52,155 bases of DNA from an uncultured Bellilinea sp. (GCA_938040735.1 CALHYE010000005.1:1-52155), one strand, 5' to 3'; shown: positions 1-7,639, numbered from the stretch's first letter. Made by a program: numbers and translations. The notes: a model not told the origin generated them from the letters alone.

Positions 1-1
1 G

Positions 2-1369
2 CGCGTGGAAGGCATGCTGCTTGGTCTGGCAATCGGTGATGCTCTGGGCAATACGACCGAATCGCAGCTTCCTGCAGCTCGCCGTCAGTCACACGGTGAG
101 ATTCGCGATTACCTGCCCAACCGATATGCTGACGGTCGTCCGGTAGGTTTGCCATCAGACGACTCCCAAATGGCGTTTTGGACCCTGGAACAGCTCCTGG
201 AAGATGGCGGGTTGATTCCCGATCACCTGGCGCGCAAGTTTACCCAGCGTCAAATTTTCGGCATCGGCAGCACGGTCAGAGCTTTCCTGCGCAGTTACAA
301 AGATCAGGGGCTGCCCTGGGAACAATCCGGTCAGCCATCCGCCGGCAATGGCGGGCTGATGCGCATTGCACCAGTGCTGATCCCCCATCTGCGCCAGCCG
401 TCCACAGAGCTCTGGGCGGATGCAGCTCTGGCTGGCATGATCACCCACAATGACCGGGCATCGAACGCCTGCTGTGTGGCTTTTATCCACATCCTGTGGG
501 AATGCTTGCGGCTGAAACAGGCTCCTGAACCTGCCTGGTGGGTGGATACCTTTGTCACCGCAGCTAAAGAGCTGGAAGGGGACACCAATTACTCGTCTCG
601 AAATCCAGGGTTGCCATACGAAGGTCCGCTGTGGCGGTTTGTGGATCGGGAAGTTCGCGGGGCGCTTGAGCAAAACTGGTCCACTCTCGAGGCTTGCGAG
701 CGCTGGCACTCGGGAGCGTACTTGTTGGAAACCATGCCCTGCGTGCTGTATATCCTGGCAAAGTATGGAGATAACCCGGAGGAAGCGATCGTCCGAGCGG
801 TTAATGACACCAAGGACAATGACACCGTAGCCGCCATCGTTGGCGCGGCCGTCGGCGCGCTACACGGTCGAGCAGGCTTGCCGAGGCGCTGGATTTCCAG
901 CTTATTAGGTTGCACCACTGCAGATGACGATTGGCATGTCTTTGAGCTAATCGAGTCCGCAAAGCAAACCTTCTGGCAAGCGGATCCACCATTAACTCCT
1001 GACAATCTCCAGGCTGTACTGGAATTCTTGCCAATCTTTGAGCAGCCAGAGTTTTCGCATGGTGAGTGGATGATCCGAAATGGGGAATTTCCGCATTTCA
1101 ACTACACGACTGAAGTGCTTGACTTTATAGAGGCACTCTATTCAAATGGATTCATCCAGCCATTCGATTGGATGAATTGGGAGGAGGGGAAGCAGTTGGT
1201 GGATCATCGTGAGCTGCTTCGCAGAGCCAACCTGCAAACCCTGCGCAAGCTGCTGACAGCGCATGTGCGCGCAGATCGTTTTTCAGAAGGTCACTTGGCG
1301 GCCATGTTTGAATCGGGACACATTGCGATGATACTGATGCGAATGGCGGAACTTTACAACCAGATATAA
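2..1369 (+). CDS. ADP-ribosylglycohydrolase with C-terminal DUF6508-like domain (5' end cut by window)
   Basis: DraG/ARH-family hydrolase, expected to remove ADP-ribose from proteins or small molecules using a binuclear Mg site. Visible family motifs are the N-terminal GLAIGDALGN, a metal-binding PSDDSQMA (usually TDDT), NGGLMRIAP, THND and the distal NDTKDNDTVAA. The hydrolase domain spans roughly residues 1-320. The last 120 residues (EFSHGEW, EVLDFIEALYSNGF, FDWMNW, EGHLAAMFESGHI) match what I recall of DUF6508. The frame is open to the window edge; GTG at 5 is a possible start, but the family normally has a few more residues, so the true start is probably upstream. It is followed by an AbiE toxin-antitoxin pair, which suggests a defence or mobile-island setting. 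Family assignment is secure; the physiological substrate is unknown. Confidence 0.85.
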   Translation, partial: RVEGMLLGLAIGDALGNTTESQLPAARRQSHGEIRDYLPNRYADGRPVGLPSDDSQMAFWTLEQLLEDGGLIPDHLARKFTQRQIFGIGSTVRAFLRSYKDQGLPWEQSGQPSAGNGGLMRIAPVLIPHLRQPSTELWADAALAGMITHNDRASNACCVAFIHILWECLRLKQAPEPAWWVDTFVTAAKELEGDTNYSSRNPGLPYEGPLWRFVDREVRGALEQNWSTLEACERWHSGAYLLETMPCVLYILAKYGDNPEEAIVRAVNDTKDNDTVAAIVGAAVGALHGRAGLPRRWISSLLGCTTADDDWHVFELIESAKQTFWQADPPLTPDNLQAVLEFLPIFEQPEFSHGEWMIRNGEFPHFNYTTEVLDFIEALYSNGFIQPFDWMNWEEGKQLVDHRELLRRANLQTLRKLLTAHVRADRFSEGHLAAMFESGHIAMILMRMAELYNQI

Positions 1370-1463
1370 GTTAGCCTCTGAGACAATTCCTGATCACAGC
1401 CTTCTGGAAAAAATTCTTGCTGGATCAACAAATCCGTCTTGTAAAGACAATTTGGAGATTCTA

Positions 1464-1492
1464 TTGCATTAAGTTGCCATTTATGGTATCTT
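1464..1492 (+). promoter_or_regulatory. Promoter of the abiE operon, probably leaderless
   Basis: TTGCAT (1464-1469), a 17-bp spacer and TATCTT (1487-1492) resemble a sigma-70 promoter. The AbiEi start codon at 1499 lies only 6 bases after the -10 box and has no Shine-Dalgarno sequence, so the mRNA is probably leaderless. Confidence 0.5.
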
Positions 1493-1498
1493 ATCCGC

Positions 1499-2137
1499 AT
1501 GGAATTTTCTGAACTGGTAGAAATCATCCAGGATGAGCCGGTCTTCGATTCCGGCTTGCTGCTTGCCGGCGATGTTAACCCGCGTGAGGTCCGCCGCCAG
1601 CTCTCGCGCTGGAAGCAGGTTGGCAAAATCTACCAGCTGCGCCGCGGTCTGTATTGCCTGGCGCCCCCCTTCCAAAAGGTAAAGCCCCATCCATTTTTGG
1701 TCGCCAACCGCTTGATTTCAGCATCCTATGTCAGCCTGCAATCAGCGCTGGCTCACTATGGCATGATCCCCGAGCACGTGCCGGTGACGACCAGTGTCAC
1801 CACCAGCCGACCGGCGCACTGGGAGACGCCTCTGGGTATTTTTGACTTTCGTCGTATCCAGGCCGAATTTTTTGATGGCTATCGTTTGGTAGATCTCGGC
1901 GAGAAACAGCAGGCGTTTATCGCCAGTCCAGAGAAAGCTTTGTTAGACCTGGTATACCTGGAGCCGGGAGGCGATACGCTCGATTATCTCGCTGAGTTGA
2001 GGCTGAATTACCTGGATCGATTGGACTGGCAGCTTCTTGATCGCCTTGCACGGCAGATTAAGAAGCCCAAACTACTGCGCGCAATTACAGCAATCCAGGC
2101 GTTAGCCCGTGAAGAAGGGGAATTTGAAACCCTATGA
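1499..2137 (+). CDS. AbiEi-type antitoxin (type IV toxin-antitoxin), transcriptional regulator
   Basis: This 212-residue protein has the layout of AbiEi antitoxins. An N-terminal winged helix (about residues 1-60: DVNPREVRRQLSRW, GKIYQLRRGLYCL) is followed by a C-terminal domain with the conserved SYVSLQSALAHYGMIPE and ASPEKALLDLVYL segments. In the family it represses its own operon and counteracts the AbiEii nucleotidyltransferase toxin without a direct complex. Its stop overlaps the start of the toxin gene by 4 bp (ATGA), so the two are translationally coupled. There is no ribosome binding site before ATG 1499; a promoter directly upstream suggests leaderless translation. Family assignment is firm; phage-defence activity is inferred. 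Confidence 0.88.
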   Translation: MEFSELVEIIQDEPVFDSGLLLAGDVNPREVRRQLSRWKQVGKIYQLRRGLYCLAPPFQKVKPHPFLVANRLISASYVSLQSALAHYGMIPEHVPVTTSVTTSRPAHWETPLGIFDFRRIQAEFFDGYRLVDLGEKQQAFIASPEKALLDLVYLEPGGDTLDYLAELRLNYLDRLDWQLLDRLARQIKKPKLLRAITAIQALAREEGEFETL

Positions 2138-2949
2138 AAGCCTATATCGAGCAGCTATTGAGTGGTGTCGCCGATCCAATCGCTGGCCGTAACCTGGTGC
2201 GGGAATATTTACAGGCAAGAATCTTAGAGAGCCTGCAGCACTCCGGGGCGATGGTTCCCCTGGCTTTTCATGGCGGCACAGCGCTGCGTTTCTTGTATGC
2301 CATGCCTCGTTTTTCCGAAGACCTGGACTTTGCCCTGGAGAGATCGCAATCCAGTTATGATTTCCGCGCCTACTTGCGCGCCATGCAGGCTGAATTCGAA
2401 AAGGAAGGTTATCAGGTCGGGGTCAAGCTGAACGACCGGAAGACGGTCAACTCTGCTTTTGTAAGATTCAACAATCTTCTCTATGAGTTTGGCCTTTCTG
2501 CACAAAGAGATGAGGTATTGGCTGTAAAAATTGAAGTCGATACCAATCCGCCGGCTGGGGCGGGGTTGGAGACCACCCTCATCCGGCGGCATGTCACCTT
2601 GCGCTTACAGCACCATGATCGCGCCTCGCTCCTTGCAGGCAAGCTGCACGCTTTATTCCAACGCCGTTATGTCAAAGGGCGCGATCTGTATGACCTGCTG
2701 TGGTATCTCAGCGATCCGGATTGGCCAGATCCAAACCTCACCCTTCTTCGGAACGCGCTGCAGCAGACCGGATGGGACGGAGCCGCCCCAAACGAGCAAA
2801 ACTGGCGGGATATCCTGTGCCAGCGATTACGAAACATTGACTGGAAGAAAAGCGTGGCTGACGTGAAGCCCTTTCTGGAAAGGTCGGATGAGGTCGCATT
2901 GTTAAACCAGGAGAATTTCGAAAAGCTGCTGGGTTGCTCGCTGGGATAA
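2134..2949 (+). CDS. AbiEii-type nucleotidyltransferase toxin
   Basis: This 271-residue protein belongs to the AbiEii/AbiGii nucleotidyltransferase toxins, which modify tRNA or other RNA with nucleotides and cause abortive infection or growth arrest. The catalytic signature is clear: HGGTALRF at about residues 46-53, then SEDLDFAL with the metal-binding D-x-D pair. Further along come the conserved KIEVDTNPP and the helical LLAGKLHALFQRRYVKGRDLYDLLWYLS block. It overlaps the antitoxin stop by 4 bp. No frameshift or missing catalytic residue is seen, so the toxin should be active. A tRNA 3' fragment 150 bp downstream supports a mobile origin. Confidence 0.9.
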   Translation: MKAYIEQLLSGVADPIAGRNLVREYLQARILESLQHSGAMVPLAFHGGTALRFLYAMPRFSEDLDFALERSQSSYDFRAYLRAMQAEFEKEGYQVGVKLNDRKTVNSAFVRFNNLLYEFGLSAQRDEVLAVKIEVDTNPPAGAGLETTLIRRHVTLRLQHHDRASLLAGKLHALFQRRYVKGRDLYDLLWYLSDPDWPDPNLTLLRNALQQTGWDGAAPNEQNWRDILCQRLRNIDWKKSVADVKPFLERSDEVALLNQENFEKLLGCSLG

Positions 2950-3094
2950 ATGCATTTGACAGCGAGACGACTATCTGCTATCCTATGCTCAACCAAAGCC
3001 ATACGCAGTTCGCCGGGAGTAACGTGAACGCAGAACTGAAATCGAGCTAAAACGGCGTACTTGTTCGTGAAATCGTGCGGGTTCAGCATTCCCT

Positions 3095-3138
3095 CTCTTA
3101 ACCCGGAGGTCAGTGGTTCGAATCCACTCCCCGCTACC
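3095..3138 (+). other. tRNA 3'-half fragment, probable attachment site (att)
   Basis: These 44 bases reproduce the 3' half of a tRNA: a 7-base loop CTCTTAA, stem arm CCCGG, variable loop AGGTC, a perfect T arm (AGTGG/CCACT around TTCGAAT), acceptor arm CCCCGCT, then A and CC. No matching 5' half lies upstream. The CCCGG arm and U at position 72 resemble initiator tRNA-fMet; the loop as it stands would read CTT (Lys). Integrases typically recombine in the 3' half of tRNA genes, leaving such a fragment at the far end of the island. I infer an island boundary, with the intact tRNA beyond the left window edge. Confidence 0.6.
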
Positions 3139-3155
3139 TGAAACTTAAGACACCT
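3123..3155 (+). repeat. 33-bp direct repeat, copy 1 (tRNA end plus terminator arm)
   Basis: Bases 3123-3155 are repeated exactly at 3209-3241, offset by 86 bp. The unit runs from the T arm of the tRNA fragment through its acceptor end into the left arm of a terminator. It looks like a duplicated attachment core with its flanking terminator. Confidence 0.85.
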
Positions 3156-3172
3156 TCTCCGGCGTCTTTTTT
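3147..3172 (+). terminator. Rho-independent terminator after the tRNA fragment
   Basis: AAGACACC (3147-3154) pairs with GGCGTCTT (3161-3168) with one A-C mismatch, followed by a T run. It closes the island-side transcript on the + strand. Confidence 0.65.
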
Positions 3173-3208
3173 AATCCGAGCGGTTCGAACCCCCGTAGGG
3201 GGGCGTTG

Positions 3209-3241
3209 TCCACTCCCCGCTACCTGAAACTTAAGACACCT
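3209..3241 (+). repeat. 33-bp direct repeat, copy 2
   Basis: Exact copy of 3123-3155. It is preceded by a second T-loop-like stretch (GGTTCGAACCCCC at 3182-3194), suggesting another decayed tRNA end or accreted att site. Confidence 0.85.
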
Positions 3242-3258
3242 CCGCTGGTGTCTTTTTT
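3233..3258 (+). terminator. Rho-independent terminator (second copy)
   Basis: AAGACACC (3233-3240) pairs perfectly with GGTGTCTT (3247-3254) and is followed by a T run. The intact stem suggests this is the ancestral terminator and the upstream copy the degraded one. Confidence 0.75.
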
Positions 3259-3629
3259 CTATCCAAAAGTTGTGGTTACATTCGCCATAATTTGGTTGCA
3301 ATAATTGAAAATCATGCCGTTTTGTGCAAAAATTTTATAAGTCCGCTGGCGTAAATTAACAACTCAAGCGGGATTCGGCTGTTCCGGTAAGCCATCTGGT
3401 GGATCAAAAAGCCACCCGATGCCGTTTACAACGGACGGACAATGGCTGCACCTTCGCCCAAAGGACTCAGGCCCTGAAAGCGAGTTCGGCCTTTGGCATT
3501 TTCCCGCAAATTCCGCCGCCTGCCGTCAGGCACACTATTGGGAAATCGCGTCCAAAATCTCTCAACGGAACGGATTTCTGCTAGAATCGGCCTATAATCT
3601 TCAAAATTTGTTATGGAGGATGGCCATGA
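3259..3629. other. Intergenic stretch without a recognisable gene
   Basis: This stretch contains only short open frames with no ribosome binding site or recognisable family. A TATAAT-like box lies near 3593, and a good GGAGGA (3615-3620) precedes the small gene at 3630. I see no convincing RNA structure or repeat. Confidence 0.5.
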
Positions 3630-4025
3630 ATGACTAGCAAACGAAGGATTCTGGCAGGTATTGTTGCAGCGTTTCTAATGATGTCAATAATCTGTACGGG
3701 TATCTTGCTGGTTGATTCGCAAACCCATTTTGTTAGACGCTGGATTGATGATGCGCTCTACGACAACCGCTATCACTATCTGCCTTGCGAGCAGTTGCCT
3801 CCTATTTCCGAGGTGGAAAGAATCATTCAGCAGCGCCGGGACGTGATCCACCAGATTGAGGCAGTAAATCCTGGGCAGGTGGGCGTTGACATCAATCCTT
3901 GTGGAGCAGGACCAAACGCAGACATCACTTTTTGGTATGCTTCGCACAAGGATAGACTGGCTATCGAGCAGATAATTGACAGTGATACATTTTTCGGTGT
4001 GCCGTACAATCTGAATAACCGCTAG
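3630..4025 (+). CDS. Small membrane-anchored or secreted protein, unknown family
   Basis: This 131-residue protein is not one I recognise. Residues 1-28 form a basic N-terminus and a hydrophobic stretch (MTSKRRILAG then IVAAFLMMSIICTGILL) that could be an uncleaved anchor or signal peptide. The remainder is a small soluble domain with two cysteines (in YLPCEQLPP and INPCGAGPN) that could form a disulfide outside the cell. A strong GGAGGA ribosome site lies 9 bases before ATG 3630. An out-of-frame ATG four bases earlier would give only a tripeptide. The gene stands alone in a gene-poor stretch. Confidence 0.55.
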   Translation: MTSKRRILAGIVAAFLMMSIICTGILLVDSQTHFVRRWIDDALYDNRYHYLPCEQLPPISEVERIIQQRRDVIHQIEAVNPGQVGVDINPCGAGPNADITFWYASHKDRLAIEQIIDSDTFFGVPYNLNNR

Positions 4026-4117
4026 CGGCAATTTACGCACTGAATTCTGTGAAGCAGGTGAAACCGGTTGGCGAGACGCTTCTTTATAGAGAATTTGCCC
4101 CAGCAAGCAGCGCCTTT

Positions 4118-4300
4118 CTAAACTGCGCCGATGTTGGAATAGGGTTCGGTGCGCTGCTCATCCGTGTAGGTGTAACGCTCTGTTCCAACAGCATAAGCTC
4201 CACTTGCCGCCAAAGGTTGATAAGGTGGGAAAAGCGCAACATACAGAATAGCCACCAAAATCATCAGGATGGCAAATCCTAAGCAACCACATTTACGCAT
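4118..4300 (-). pseudogene. 5' fragment of a secreted PAF-acetylhydrolase/dienelactone-hydrolase-like gene
   Basis: The 60-residue product starts with a signal-like segment (MRKCGC then a hydrophobic run) and continues GAYAVGTERYTYTDEQRTEPY. This matches the segment that opens secreted alpha/beta hydrolases of the platelet-activating-factor acetylhydrolase type (G-P/A-Y-x-V-G-T ... T-D-x-x-R-x-E). The rest of that family, with the catalytic Ser-Asp-His, is absent: a stop codon follows immediately. Its ATG overlaps the stop of the upstream 59-residue gene by one base, so it may still be translated. I infer a truncated remnant; a genuine small peptide is the alternative. Confidence 0.5.
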
Positions 4301-4479
4301 CAAACTCTCTTAATCCTAATAATAGCAGCCACTCCTCCGATGAGGATACCAATCGCCAAACCCAGCCCAACATTGCCCAGCGCAGCGCCAAGCGCCGTAC
4401 CCAGGACGATACCAGGCGCAATGCTGACCGCAATCTGCCTGCGGCGATTTTTCTGAGATTGAGAAGTTGGATTATTCAT
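4300..4479 (-). CDS. Small glycine-zipper membrane protein (59 aa)
   Basis: The product has a polar, basic N-terminus (MNNPTSQSQKNRRRQ) and then one long Gly/Ala/Ile-rich hydrophobic region (SIAPGIVLGTALGAALGNVG and LGLAIGILIGGVAAII) ending in a basic RIKRV tail. GxxxG spacings suggest a helical hairpin packed in the membrane. AGGAG lies 8 bases before the ATG. Its stop overlaps the next ORF (4300) as TGATG, so the two were probably co-translated. I do not know a function. Confidence 0.55.
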   Translation of the reverse strand: MNNPTSQSQKNRRRQIAVSIAPGIVLGTALGAALGNVGLGLAIGILIGGVAAIIRIKRV

Positions 4480-4493
4480 TTTTGTTTTCTCCT

Positions 4494-4703
4494 TTACAAA
4501 TTGAAGTTGTTTTTACTAAATTTTCTTGAATTGAAGCCGCCGTCCATGAACGGAAAATATTTATACGATTCGGACTGAACAACGCGCAAATTGGAAAACC
4601 GGAGGGGCTTCCTATCCCTTACAAACGTTATCTCAGGCCGACCGTAGGAGAAAATGATATCTGCTTCAGTCCCCCCCAGCCAGGGTGTAAGTGCGAATTG
4701 CAT
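4494..4703 (-). CDS. Doubtful ORF, 69 aa
   Basis: An open frame on the same strand and upstream of the two small genes at 4300-4479 and 4118-4300. The product (starting MQFALTPWLGGTEADIIF) has no family I recognise, no membrane segment and no clear ribosome binding site. It may be a decayed gene piece. Otherwise the interval 4480-4960 holds only a hairpin at 4776-4801. Confidence 0.2.
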   Translation of the reverse strand: MQFALTPWLGGTEADIIFSYGRPEITFVRDRKPLRFSNLRVVQSESYKYFPFMDGGFNSRKFSKNNFNL

Positions 4704-4775
4704 TAAGGGTTATGTCGGAGATTGATAGCATCAGGTTTCCTCGTATGCTCACAGTGTATCTCCCATCAAACAAAA

Positions 4776-4801
4776 ACGGACTACACAAAGATGTAGCCCG
4801 T
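4776..4801 (-). terminator. Terminator-like hairpin (minus strand)
   Basis: ACGGACTACA (4776-4785) pairs with TGTAGCCCGT (4792-4801) with one mismatch. Read on the minus strand it is followed by TTTTTG. No minus-strand gene is evident upstream of it, so it may be left over from a lost gene. Confidence 0.45.
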
Positions 4802-4963
4802 TCAAGGCATAGGATGTAGTTTTATGCTGCTCAATCAATCCCAGTCGCAACGCCCTTGTCGGCGTTTCTTTTTTTCCTTCAAGTTTGCGCTCAACGGTCA
4901 ACTTTTAACTGCTTCTAAAGAATTTTCTCTCCATGGTTTAAAATTTTCTAATCTACAACACCC

Positions 4964-5006
4964 TTGGCAGATTAGCAATTGGTCGTATAATTCAACGTAT
5001 GTTGAA
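4964..5006 (+). promoter_or_regulatory. ars promoter and ArsR operator overlapping the start codon
   Basis: TTGGCA (4964-4969), a 16-bp spacer and TATAAT (4986-4991) form a near-consensus promoter. A perfect palindrome TTCAAC-GTAT-GTTGAA (4991-5006) begins at the last base of the -10 box and covers the ATG at 4999. Transcription would start about at the ATG, so the mRNA should be leaderless, and a bound repressor would block both promoter opening and initiation. Confidence 0.7.
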
Positions 5007-5385
5007 CTATCTCAACCAACACTCCTCCGTGATTAAGAGCCCAACCAATCTAAAACAACTGGCTGACTGGCTCAAGGTTCTTTCAGAGGAAAAACGCTTA
5101 TTGATTTTTAATTTGCTGATGGAAGGAATCCAATGTAACTGTGAAATTGGCGAAAAGCTAAACATGGCGCCAAATTTGATTTCGCATCACATTGGAATTC
5201 TACGCAAGGCAGGGTTGGTCAATATCGAACGGGATGCGCTGGACAACCGCTGGATTTATTATTCCATCAACCTGGAGGCTATCATGCAGCTCAACAAGGC
5301 ATTTGGGGATTTCTTTGATCCACACCGAATTCAACCCCGAAATCCCACTTGCGGTCCTCAGTATTTTACGAACAAGAAGAGATAA
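4999..5385 (+). CDS. arsR: ArsR/SmtB-family metal(loid)-responsive repressor
   Basis: This 128-residue winged-helix repressor has the ArsR core: LADWLKVLSEEKRLLIFNLL, then MAPNLISHHIGILRKAGLV as recognition helix and wing (DNRWIYYSIN). Likely thiol ligands are the CxC pair in GIQCNCEIGEKL, which sits where E. coli ArsR carries its arsenite-binding cysteines, plus a C-terminal Cys in NPTCGPQ. Family logic is that As(III)/Sb(III) binding releases it from DNA. The first gene of an operon with arsD and arsA, it starts on the apparent transcription start with a palindromic operator over its ATG, pointing to autoregulation. The inducer is inferred. Confidence 0.88.
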   Translation: MLNYLNQHSSVIKSPTNLKQLADWLKVLSEEKRLLIFNLLMEGIQCNCEIGEKLNMAPNLISHHIGILRKAGLVNIERDALDNRWIYYSINLEAIMQLNKAFGDFFDPHRIQPRNPTCGPQYFTNKKR

Positions 5386-5424
5386 ATTTTTTTACCAAAT
5401 TATTTCAATGGAGATTGAACTAAA

Positions 5425-5778
5425 ATGAACGACCCCCTTATCATGCGAGACCTTAAACTTACCCCCTCAGAGTCTCCAACGGTGGAGATTTACGATCCGC
5501 CGATGTGTTGCCCGACCGGATTATGCGGGCCGACCCTTGATCAAACTTTACTGGATGTCAACGAGATGATTTTAGCGTTGAAAAGCGAAAATGTATCCGT
5601 TGAACGTTACCAAATGAGCAGCCACCCTCACGCCTTCATCAAGAATTCAGAGGTGATGCGACTGGTGCGCGAAAAACAGATGGATGCTTTGCCGATTACC
5701 GTTGTGAAGGGGAAAGTGATCAAAATTGGCGCATACCCTACATTATTGGAAATAAAAAATTACTTAATTGGAGAGTGA
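5425..5778 (+). CDS. arsD: ArsD metallochaperone / trans-acting repressor
   Basis: This 117-residue protein is ArsD, which carries As(III) to the ArsA ATPase in known systems. The essential cysteines appear as MCCPTGLCGP, corresponding to Cys12, Cys13 and Cys18 of the plasmid R773 protein. The thioredoxin-like fold is recognisable by ITVVKGKVIKIGAYPTLLEI near the C-terminus. GGAG lies 12 bases before ATG 5425. It sits between arsR and arsA, ending 4 bases before the arsA start at 5783. No arsenite permease (ArsB or Acr3) follows, so the acceptor of the ArsD-ArsA cargo is unclear. Confidence 0.92.
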   Translation: MNDPLIMRDLKLTPSESPTVEIYDPPMCCPTGLCGPTLDQTLLDVNEMILALKSENVSVERYQMSSHPHAFIKNSEVMRLVREKQMDALPITVVKGKVIKIGAYPTLLEIKNYLIGE

Positions 5779-5782
5779 ATTC

Positions 5783-7639
5783 ATGACCACACAATTTATA
5801 TTCTTTTCCGGAAAGGGTGGCGTGGGCAAGACCAGTATGGCATGCACCCACGCCGTCCGTTACGCAGAGATGGGCAAGCGTACCCTGATCGTCACAACCG
5901 ACCCGGCTTCCAACCTGGCGGATGTTTTTGAGCAGCCGATTGGACATCAGATCACACCGATTGCCACCGTGCCGGGATTGTTCGCCATGGAAATAGACCC
6001 TGACAAAGCCACGGAAGAATACATTGATCGGGCAATGACGCCGATTCGGGCTGTTTTTCCGGCTGAAATGGTACGGATTATGGAGGAGCAGATGAGCGGT
6101 CCTTGCACCGCTGAGGTGGCTGCTTTTGACCGTTTTACCGACTTCCTCGATCTGTCAAACGAAAAGAACGAAAACTTTGACCTGATTATTTTTGACACAG
6201 CCCCGACCGGCCACACAATCCGGTTATTAGAGCTGCCAGCGGAATGGAGTCAATCCATTGACGCAGCCGCCGCCGGCAGCGGTCAAACCTGCTTAGGCCC
6301 GGCTGCTGCCATTCAAGAGGCTAAATTTAAGTATGAACGCGCTCTGGCGGCCATGCGCCAATCGTCTCAAACCACCTTTGTTTTTGTGCTGCATCCCGAA
6401 GCGATTTCGATCAAGGAAACCCGCCGGGCAATTGAGGAACTGAGCAAATTGCAGATCCGCAACTTCCAGTTGATTGTCAACGGTATCATACCTCCGGAAG
6501 GAACTCAGAACCCGCTCTTTGCCGCCCGGGCAGAAATGCAAAAGCGCTATCTGGAAGTAATTGATCGAAATTTACCCTACCCCAAAAAGTATATGCAGCT
6601 TTTATCGGGTGAAATCAAGGGCACCGAGCGGCTTCGCGAAGTAGCTGGCGCATTTTTTGACGGCATACCGGTAACCTTTGCCCCTACCGTGAGCGCCAAG
6701 ACCTCCAATGGAAAATTTTCTCTCAATAAAGCCGACCTGGTGACGAGAATTCAGCCCAATGGTCACCGTCGGACTTTGTTCTTTGCCGGCAAAGGCGGGG
6801 TGGGCAAAACGATTGCTTCCTGCATCACAGCAGTCTGGTTGGCTCGCCTGGGCTATAAAACCCTCCTGCTGACGACCGATCCGGCTGCCCATCTGGGAGA
6901 TGTGTTAGGCGTGCCGGTTGGAGATGAGCCGCAGCCTGTCCCCGGATTGGATAAACTGTGGGCGGTCAAAATTGACCCGAAAGCCGCTGCAGAAGCGTAC
7001 AAGACCCGCATTTTAGATGATGCGCGTCGGCGCGGACGCCCAGAATCGGCAATCCAGATTATGGCGGAAGAACTCGAATCGCCGTGTACCGAGGAGATGG
7101 CCGCCTTTGATAAATTTATCGAATATGCCTCGCAAGAAGGCTGGCAGGCGGTGGTATTCGATACTGCGCCAACCGGTCATACCCTGCGCTTGCTCGAGCT
7201 CCCCCTGGATTGGAGCAAGCAGATTGATGTAAAAGTATTTGCTTCCGTGGATGCCAGCGCAGCCGACGATATCGCCAAACAGCGTTTTGGACAAGTGATT
7301 GAGATGATGCGCGATCCAGCGCAAAGCACATTTGCATTCGTGATGTACCCCGAAGCCACCCCCGTTTTGGAAGCCTGGCGGGCGGCTGAGGAATTGACCA
7401 CAGTCGGTATCCGCCCCGGCTTGGTCGTTGCCAACATGGTCATTCCTGAGGAACAGGCCACAACGCCTTTTACCGCGGCTCGCCGTCAAATGCAGGAGAA
7501 ATATCTAGCCGAGATCGCCGAGCGCTTCAAAGTGCCTGTAGTTCAAATCCCGCTGCTGCCGGAGGAGATCAAAGGGCTGGATCTGTTGGCAGAACTGGGT
7601 GAACAAATCTACCCGATTGAAACGGTACCCGCAGGTTAA
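5783..7639 (+). CDS. arsA: ArsA arsenite-stimulated ATPase, two-domain form
   Basis: A 618-residue duplicated ArsA with two complete ATPase halves. Each has the deviant Walker A GKGGVGKT (about residues 10 and 336), a switch TTDPA and a DTAPTGHT(I/L)RLLELP block. The three metalloid-binding cysteines of the R773 enzyme (113, 172, 422) have counterparts near residues 108 (GPCTAEVAAFD), 169 (QTCLG) and 434 (SPCTEEMAAFD), so metalloid activation is expected. ATG 5783 is preceded by GGAGAG; the longer frame from TTG 5768 is unlikely. Normally ArsA drives ArsB, but no permease is encoded here, so it may work with an unlinked pump or a different partner. The next genes in the operon are two YlbF-like proteins. 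Confidence 0.93.
   Translation: MTTQFIFFSGKGGVGKTSMACTHAVRYAEMGKRTLIVTTDPASNLADVFEQPIGHQITPIATVPGLFAMEIDPDKATEEYIDRAMTPIRAVFPAEMVRIMEEQMSGPCTAEVAAFDRFTDFLDLSNEKNENFDLIIFDTAPTGHTIRLLELPAEWSQSIDAAAAGSGQTCLGPAAAIQEAKFKYERALAAMRQSSQTTFVFVLHPEAISIKETRRAIEELSKLQIRNFQLIVNGIIPPEGTQNPLFAARAEMQKRYLEVIDRNLPYPKKYMQLLSGEIKGTERLREVAGAFFDGIPVTFAPTVSAKTSNGKFSLNKADLVTRIQPNGHRRTLFFAGKGGVGKTIASCITAVWLARLGYKTLLLTTDPAAHLGDVLGVPVGDEPQPVPGLDKLWAVKIDPKAAAEAYKTRILDDARRRGRPESAIQIMAEELESPCTEEMAAFDKFIEYASQEGWQAVVFDTAPTGHTLRLLELPLDWSKQIDVKVFASVDASAADDIAKQRFGQVIEMMRDPAQSTFAFVMYPEATPVLEAWRAAEELTTVGIRPGLVVANMVIPEEQATTPFTAARRQMQEKYLAEIAERFKVPVVQIPLLPEEIKGLDLLAELGEQIYPIETVPAG

Noticed and set aside
3399-3637. Overlapping ORFs of 61 and 72 codons
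   Set aside because: No ribosome site, no recognisable domain, composition like random frames; the 72-codon frame also overlaps the start of the better supported gene at 3630.
4824-5036. 70-codon ORF upstream of arsR
   Set aside because: It runs through the arsR promoter and operator and has no family resemblance.
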